Assembly: GCF_030409945.1 (NCBI RefSeq)
Contig: NZ_JAUFQV010000043.1
Coordinates: forward strand, 1 to 64,000
Source: Vibrio tapetis subsp. quintayensis
GTDB taxonomy: Bacteria > Pseudomonadota > Gammaproteobacteria > Enterobacterales > Vibrionaceae
Length of the DNA: 64,000 nucleotides
Reading direction: 5' to 3'
The notes under the pieces were generated by a model. The model ran no database searches. It was given only the letters and a program-made list of their open reading frames with translations, and had not been told where the DNA came from. The position numbers were made by a program, and so were the translations under genes. This document shows positions 63,977 to 64,000 of the stretch, piece by piece. Each line of letters begins with the position of its first letter. Position 1 is the first letter of the stretch.

Positions 63977-64000
63977 TGTGATACCATCCTTGTCGCGATT

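Overview
The window looks like ordinary accessory-rich chromosomal DNA of a marine gammaproteobacterium of the family Vibrionaceae, most likely a Vibrio, quite possibly chromosome 2. The reasons are a tnaC-tnaA-tnaB tryptophanase operon, a TRAP-type sialic acid uptake and catabolism cluster with a sialidase carrying the lectin insertion known from Vibrio cholerae NanH, an NfsA/FRP-type flavin reductase, an SgrR-type regulator, a BCCT carrier, many LysR and AraC regulators, and a moderate GC content. I saw no rRNA, tRNA, CRISPR array, insertion sequence or prophage. The species assignment is inference.

Layout. 0.2-3.8 kb: a LysR regulator divergent from a double-ABM monooxygenase-like protein, a quinone oxidoreductase and a secreted SMP-30-like protein. 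3.8-8.5 kb: an accessory patch with a CoiA-like nuclease/coiled-coil protein, a 200-bp palindrome-dense element bounded by 13-nt direct repeats, a RES/Xre toxin-antitoxin pair, a broken-looking small ORF, a GFA-family protein and a zinc-ribbon protein. 8.6-14.7 kb: an NAD(P)-binding protein with its LysR regulator, a small membrane protein, a PEBP-AraC pair, a secreted AGE-family epimerase and an NfsA-type reductase. 14.8-21.6 kb: a 52-residue membrane protein divergent from an sgrR gene broken by one missing G, a Tag glycosylase, a periplasmic 5'-nucleotidase and a BCCT transporter.

22.0-25.5 kb: the tna operon, with a leader peptide that keeps the Trp/Asp spacing but lacks the usual terminal proline. 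26.6-31.3 kb: a tightly packed operon of TonB-dependent receptor, YfiR-like periplasmic protein and HAMP-GGDEF-EAL protein, probably a signalling chain from outer membrane to c-di-GMP. 31.4-42.0 kb: GST and LysR, an Omp85-like barrel and SYLF protein, an RND efflux pair with an altered proton-relay motif, a 47-residue membrane peptide and a secreted amidohydrolase ending in a heptamer repeat. 42.0-44.4 kb: a two-gene unit of unknown function.

44.7-56.9 kb: a complete sialic acid regulon. nanE-nanK-nagA run leftward; siaPQM-nanA-nanR and nanM-nanM2-nanH run rightward. Sialidase releases Neu5Ac, the mutarotases convert its anomers, SiaPQM imports it, and NanA, NanK, NanE and NagA turn it into GlcN-6-P. 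Pairs of near-identical 13-nt palindromes lie in both control regions and are good candidates for NanR operators. A chemoreceptor gene follows. 59-64 kb: a leftward operon (flavoprotein, DUF1365, cyclopropane-fatty-acid-synthase-like, DUF2878, chalcone-isomerase-like, DUF3833) of the type linked to sigma-E/ChrR photo-oxidative stress and lipid modification. Its upstream end lies beyond the window.
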